Assembly: GCA_003339415.1 (NCBI GenBank)
Contig: PDHQ01000626.1
Location: 1 to 13,546 of the forward strand
Direction: 5' to 3'
DNA from: Ophiocordyceps camponoti-saundersi (nom. inval.)
Lineage: Eukaryota; Ascomycota; Sordariomycetes; Hypocreales; Ophiocordycipitaceae
DNA length: 13,546 nucleotides
The position numbers and the translations under genes are program-made. Shown here in pieces: positions 10,165-13,546 of this stretch (its first letter is position 1; each line of letters opens with the position of its first letter). The notes under the pieces were generated by a model, which searched no databases, was not told where the DNA came from, and saw only the letters and a list, made by a program, of their open reading frames with translations.

Positions 10165-10335
10165 ATAGCGAAGATCTTAAGTTATATTATAAGGGCCTAC
10201 CTTATAAACCTCCCTCTTAGTTAGTTAACGCTACTAACTTTACTTTTTAAGGCATAGCTTTATAAAATAAACTTAGTAAAATTATTATTATAGTTATAAA
10301 TATTAGGAATTTTAATACCTTTATTAATATTATTA
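10165..10335 (-). pseudogene. Coding-like fossil fragment E2, direct copy of 9243-9400
   Basis: The blocks GCCTACCTTATA, CCTCCC(T/C)(T/C)TTAGTTAGTTA and TACTTTTTA recur in the same order and orientation as at 9268-9325, about 925 bp apart. Differences are mainly C/T and G/A changes plus one small indel. On the minus strand it reads KSKVSSVN, a stop, then LRGRFIR, matching E1. No upstream homology extends far beyond 10335. Confidence 0.45.
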
Positions 10336-10539
10336 TTAACCTTATAATAAGTTACTTTTATAAGAATACTCTATTACTATTTTAGTTAGTCCTTAGCCTT
10401 ATAGCTATAAGGGTAATATTAGAAAGGAAGAACCGACTTTAATTTATATAATTATAAGTAAGTAAGATATAATTAAGAGGGTTATTAAATATAAAAGGAA
10501 AACTTTAATATAAAAATATATATATTTATTTAGATTCCC

Positions 10540-11475
10540 TAGTAATAATAGAATAATCTTACTTAGTATATCGCTAGCTTAGAAGCTAGTATCTTTATTC
10601 TTAAAAGCCTTTCTTTAAAGACCGCTATTTTTATATATATATATATATTATATATATAAGGAAGGCCTCTAAGCTTAAAGGTTAGAGGTTAAGCTTTTTA
10701 TATTTATAGTTTATATAAATATATATATAATATACTTACTTATATTCTAACTTTTAGATATATAAATTAATTACTTAGTTTATTCTTTATTTAATATAAT
10801 ATTTAGATTTTATTAGAATCTATCTAAGATTATAACCTTAATAAGAGGTAGCTTATAATCGCTATATATAGATAGCCCTAAAATAAGTGCCGAGTCCCTT
10901 TATAATAAACTTACTTATATATTTCCCCTATCTTACCTAACTAAAGCTTAGGCGAGTATAACTCTAGCTAAGGAAAAAATCGAGCGGGGTTATAACTTTT
11001 ACTAAGGTTATCCTAAAATTATATTATAAATAGCTAAGTAACTAGCTTACTTATTAAAAATAAATATCTTATAAGTAATATTTACCGAATTTATTAACTT
11101 AATCCCTTAAGTATTAAGATATATATTATAAAAAGCGAATATATTTTTTTATTATTATTTATATATAATAATATAAACTTAAATAAACGAGGCGATTAGT
11201 AATTTTACTAAAAATAAAATTAAGGAGGAATTAGTATATACGTATAAAAGAGAAAAAAATATTTAAATATCCCTAATAGCTAATTAGTTAGCAAATCGTA
11301 AATATAGCTATAAGCTACGTAATTATAAGTATATAATATATATATAAGATATATATTTTAGCTTACCTATTTACTTATATAAGGTTATTTTTAAAAAATA
11401 TATTATTTATTATTATACTTATTATACCTCTTATAATAAGTTTTTATAATAAAAACTAGCGGAGAAAATCTAAAT
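10540..11475 (+). pseudogene. Possible RIP-degraded fossil gene D, plus strand
   Basis: The plus-strand frame containing position 10913 as a first codon base gives protein-like residues from about 10540 to 11475. It has about 15 TAA/TAG in the last 188 codons and no TGA. The best part (about 11180-11330) reads NEAISNFTKNKIKEELVYTY and then a basic stretch. Upstream, LAKEKIERGYNFY (about 10967-11005) is also charged and helix-like. A competing plus-strand frame is nearly as open between 11041 and 11200, so the frame choice rests on residue composition and is weak. It ends just before the 31-bp array. The family is not recognised. Confidence 0.3.
10632..10658. repeat. TA microsatellite
   Basis: A run of TA repeats interrupted once by TT. 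It lies within the putative fossil D frame and is probably slippage in TA-rich, RIP-mutated DNA. Confidence 0.7.
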
Positions 11476-11557
11476 TTTATATTAGTAAATTATATTATTA
11501 TTATAAACCCGTAATAGAAAATAACGAAGGAGAAGTAAGCGAAATATTATAGCTATA

Positions 11558-11743
11558 ATATATAGCGTTTTAGGTAAAAAAAAGAGATATATATAGTATT
11601 TTAGAAAAACGAAAAAGACGCGTATAGTATTTTAAGTAAATAAAAGAAACGCGTGTAGCGTTTCAAATAGATAAAAAAGATATATATAATATTTCAGATA
11701 AACGAAAGAGAAGCGTATAGCGCTTTAAGTAAACTAAAAAGAC
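11558..11743 (+). repeat. 31-bp tandem array
   Basis: Five exact-length 31-bp units occupy 11589-11619, 11620-11650, 11651-11681, 11682-11712 and 11713-11743, preceded by a shorter unit from about 11558. Each runs from GCGTATAG (or a decayed form) through a T-rich centre and an A-rich stretch to GAC, AAC or similar. The period is not a multiple of three, so this is noncoding repeat DNA. The last unit doubles as the start of the first copy of the higher-order repeat, linking the two arrays. Confidence 0.85.
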
Positions 11744-13379
11744 GCGTCTTATCTATATTTTAGTTTAAGAAGCGGAAATTAAGTCCTATATTTTATTAAC
11801 GTAAATATAAAAAGATAAGGAGATTAACTATACTATATAGAATAATAACTATATATTAGAAATAATAAGTATTTATCCCCTAAAAGATAAGAAGAGAAGT
11901 TAATAAGTTTATCTCTTAAGGATAAGAAAGGTAGCGTATAGCGCTTTAGGTAAATAAAAAAGACACGTCTTATTTATATCTTAGTTTAAAAAGTAGAAGT
12001 TAAGTCCTATATTTTATTAATATAGGTATAAAAAGATAAGGAGATTAATTATATTATATAAGATAACGATAATATACTTAAGATAATAAATATTTATCTT
12101 TTAAGGGATAAGAAAAGTAGTTAATAAGTTTATCCCCTAAAAGATAAGAAGAGTAGTTAATAAGTTTATTTCTTAGGAGATAAGAAAAGTAATTAATAAG
12201 TTTATCCCTTAAGGGATAAGAAAAGTAATTAATAAGTTAATCTCGTAAAAGATAACTAGAGAGAAGTAAGCTAACTATTATATATAGCGCTTTAAGTAAA
12301 CTAAAAAAACGTATTTTATCTATATCTTAGTTTAAGAAGCGGGAGTTAAGTTTTATATTTCGTTAACGTAAGTATAAAAAAATAAGGAGATTAATTATAT
12401 TATATAAAATAATAATAATATACCTAAAATAATAAGTATTTATTTTTTAGAGGATAAAAAAAGTAGTTAATAAGTTTATCTCTTAGGGGATAAGAAAAGT
12501 AATTAATAAGTTAGTTTTATAAAAGATAATTAAAGAGAAGTAAGCTAACTATTACGTATAGCGCTTCGGGTAAACTAAAAAAATATATCTTATTTATATC
12601 TTAGTTTAAGAAGCGGGAGTTAAGTCTTATATTTCATTAACGTAAGTACGAAAAGATAAGGAGATTAACTATACTATATAGGATAATAACGATATACCTA
12701 AGATAATAAGTATTTATCCCCTAAGGGATAAAAAAAGTAGTTAATAAGTTTATCCTTTAAAAGATAAGAAGAGTAGTTAATAAGTTTATCCCTTAGGGGA
12801 TAAGAAAAGTAGTTAATAAGTTTATCTTTTAAGGGATAAGAAAAGTAGTTAATAAGTTTATTCCCTAAAAGATAAGAAAAATAGCTAATAGGTTTATCTT
12901 TTAGGGGATAAGAAAGGTAGTTAATAAATTAGTCTTATAAAAAATAACTAAAGAAAAGTAAGCTAACTATTATATATAGCGCTTTAGGCAGATTAAAAAG
13001 ACGCGTTTTATCTATATCTTAGTTTAAGGAGCGGGAGTTAAGTCTTATATTTCGTTAATATAAGTACGAAAAGATAAGGAGATTAACTATACCGTATAAG
13101 ATAATAACGATATACCTAAGATAATAGGTATTTATCCCCTAAGGGATAAGGAGAGTAGTTAATAAGTTTATCCCTTAAGAGATAAGAAGAGCAGTTAACG
13201 GGTTTATCCCTTAAGGGATAAGAAGAGTAGTTAATAAGTTTATCCCTTAAGGGATAAGAAGAGTAGTTAATAAGTTTATCCCTTAAGGGATAAGAAGAGC
13301 AGTTAATAAGTTTATCCCCTAAAAGATAAGAAAAGCTTAAGGGAATAAAAAAAGCAGTTAATAAGTTTATCCCTTAGGC
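11716..13379 (+). repeat. Higher-order tandem array, period 202 + 36n bp
   Basis: A block beginning TATAGCGCTT occurs at 11716, 11937, 12283, 12557 and 12975. Each block has a unique spacer of about 170 bp (landmarks: a CTTAGTTTAAG-like site, GGAGTTAAGTC, AAAGATAAGGAGATTAA, AAGATAATAAGTATTTATC) and then a run of 36-bp units. The complete periods are 346, 274 and 418 bp with 4, 2 and 6 units (starts 12117-12225, 12463-12499, 12737-12917), exactly 202 + 36n. The fifth copy has six units and runs directly into the right TIR, its last unit displaced by a 19-bp insertion near 13334. The first copy (221 bp) is shortened. Unit junctions form the 18-bp palindrome TTATCCCTTAAGGGATAA (for example 13204-13221). 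Confidence 0.9.
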
Positions 13380-13546
13380 AGGGTTCGAAAAAAATCACGG
13401 GGTTAAAAAATCACTTATAAGTGATGTGATTTTTCGTGATTTAAATCACCGATTTTTGCTTAGTAAGTGATTTTTTATAATTTAAATTACTAGCGTGAAA
13501 AAATCACTCATAAGTGATTTTTTTAGAGATAATTTAAATCACGAGT
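13380..13546 (-). repeat. Right terminal inverted repeat, 167 bp
   Basis: Reverse-complement partner of 29-195, ungapped. It begins directly after the last 36-bp unit and the bases GGC, at AGGGTTCG. It keeps the perfect 14-bp palindrome GTGATTTAAATCAC (13436-13449), which in the left copy is broken by G to A at 128. In turn it carries T at 13488, where the left copy implies C in a CA context. Both differences are RIP-type transitions. The window ends at the last matching base, so an outward extension of the repeat cannot be excluded. Confidence 0.92.

Larger units (their letters stand above)
29..13546. mobile_element. Large RIP-degraded element with 167-bp terminal inverted repeats
   Basis: Seen: the two ends of the window are inverted copies of each other over 167 bp, enclosing about 13.2 kb that contains tandem arrays, internal duplications and fossil reading frames but no intact gene. 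CA and TG are almost eliminated inside, while CG persists. Known: RIP in Pezizomycotina mutates CpA to TpA in duplicated DNA. Inferred: this is a class II (TIR) transposon-like element, or a non-autonomous derivative of one. The superfamily cannot be assigned, because no transposase motif is readable and no target-site duplication is available. A Starship is not supported, since no captain recombinase is recognisable. A Maverick/Polinton is not supported either, since no polymerase or integrase is recognisable. The alternative is two separate short elements in opposite orientation that happen to flank old RIP-degraded DNA. Confidence 0.6.

Noticed and set aside
11716..13379. Regular repeats as a CRISPR array
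   Set aside because: Units are contiguous tandem repeats of 36 bp without unique spacers of constant length, no cas genes occur, and the context is fungal-type RIP-mutated DNA.
13380..13387. GGTTCGA at the inner edge of the TIR as a tRNA B-box
   Set aside because: No cloverleaf, A-box or acceptor stem is present around it on either strand.
1..13546. Mitochondrial or bacterial AT-rich DNA
   Set aside because: Specific loss of CA/TG with retention of CG, and stop-riddled but coherent frames, fit RIP of nuclear fungal DNA better than general AT bias.
29..13546. Assignment as a Starship or Maverick/Polinton
   Set aside because: Size alone is suggestive, but no tyrosine recombinase, type B polymerase, retroviral-like integrase or packaging ATPase motif could be read in any frame.
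29..13546. Assembly fold-back artefact producing the inverted ends
   Set aside because: The inverted match stops sharply after 167 bp, the interiors next to each end are different, and the two ends differ at two sites, so a simple mirrored read is unlikely.

Overview
The window looks like one large, dead, AT-rich repeat element from a filamentous ascomycete (Pezizomycotina) genome. Across about 13.2 kb the dinucleotides CA and TG are almost absent; I find roughly thirty by eye. TA is in large excess, while CG is still common (many GCG, ACG and CGC). That is the footprint of repeat-induced point mutation (RIP; CpA to TpA on both strands), not of ordinary CpG decay. Consequences are that ATG codons are practically gone, in-frame stops are nearly all TAA or TAG, and no intact gene remains.

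The interior is bounded by a 167-bp terminal inverted repeat (TIR): left copy 29-195, right copy 13380-13546, ungapped, 165 of 167 identical. The TIRs are built from GTGAT/ATCAC motifs (ten in the left copy) and hairpins. Unlike the interior they still carry about fifteen CA/TG dinucleotides each. This contrast between intact ends and a destroyed interior is the most striking feature of the window.

Layout from left to right: flank (1-28); left TIR; a 340-bp gene-free stretch with purine tracts; degenerate 36-bp tandem array L (536-892); spacer L; a fossil gene on the minus strand (about 1290-3300); a short intergenic region with pyrimidine-rich tracts facing both ways; a fossil gene on the plus strand (about 3530-5980, its frame perhaps continuing to 7020); 36-bp array M (7022-7425); spacer M, a second copy of spacer L; a second minus-strand fossil (about 7880-9090) whose end is homologous to the end of the left fossil; two direct copies of a roughly 150-bp coding-like segment (9243-9400 and 10165-10335); a possible plus-strand fossil (about 10540-11475); a 31-bp tandem array; and a higher-order array of period 202 + 36n bp that runs to the right TIR.

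The fossil genes were followed by hand as frames that stay coherent when TAA and TAG are read as RIP products of Gln or Trp codons. None resembles a family I can name with confidence, so no function is given. The best-supported fossil is the segment shared by the left and middle minus-strand copies, where two diverged copies keep the same frame without indels. No tRNA, rRNA, CRISPR array, intact coding sequence or target-site duplication was found.
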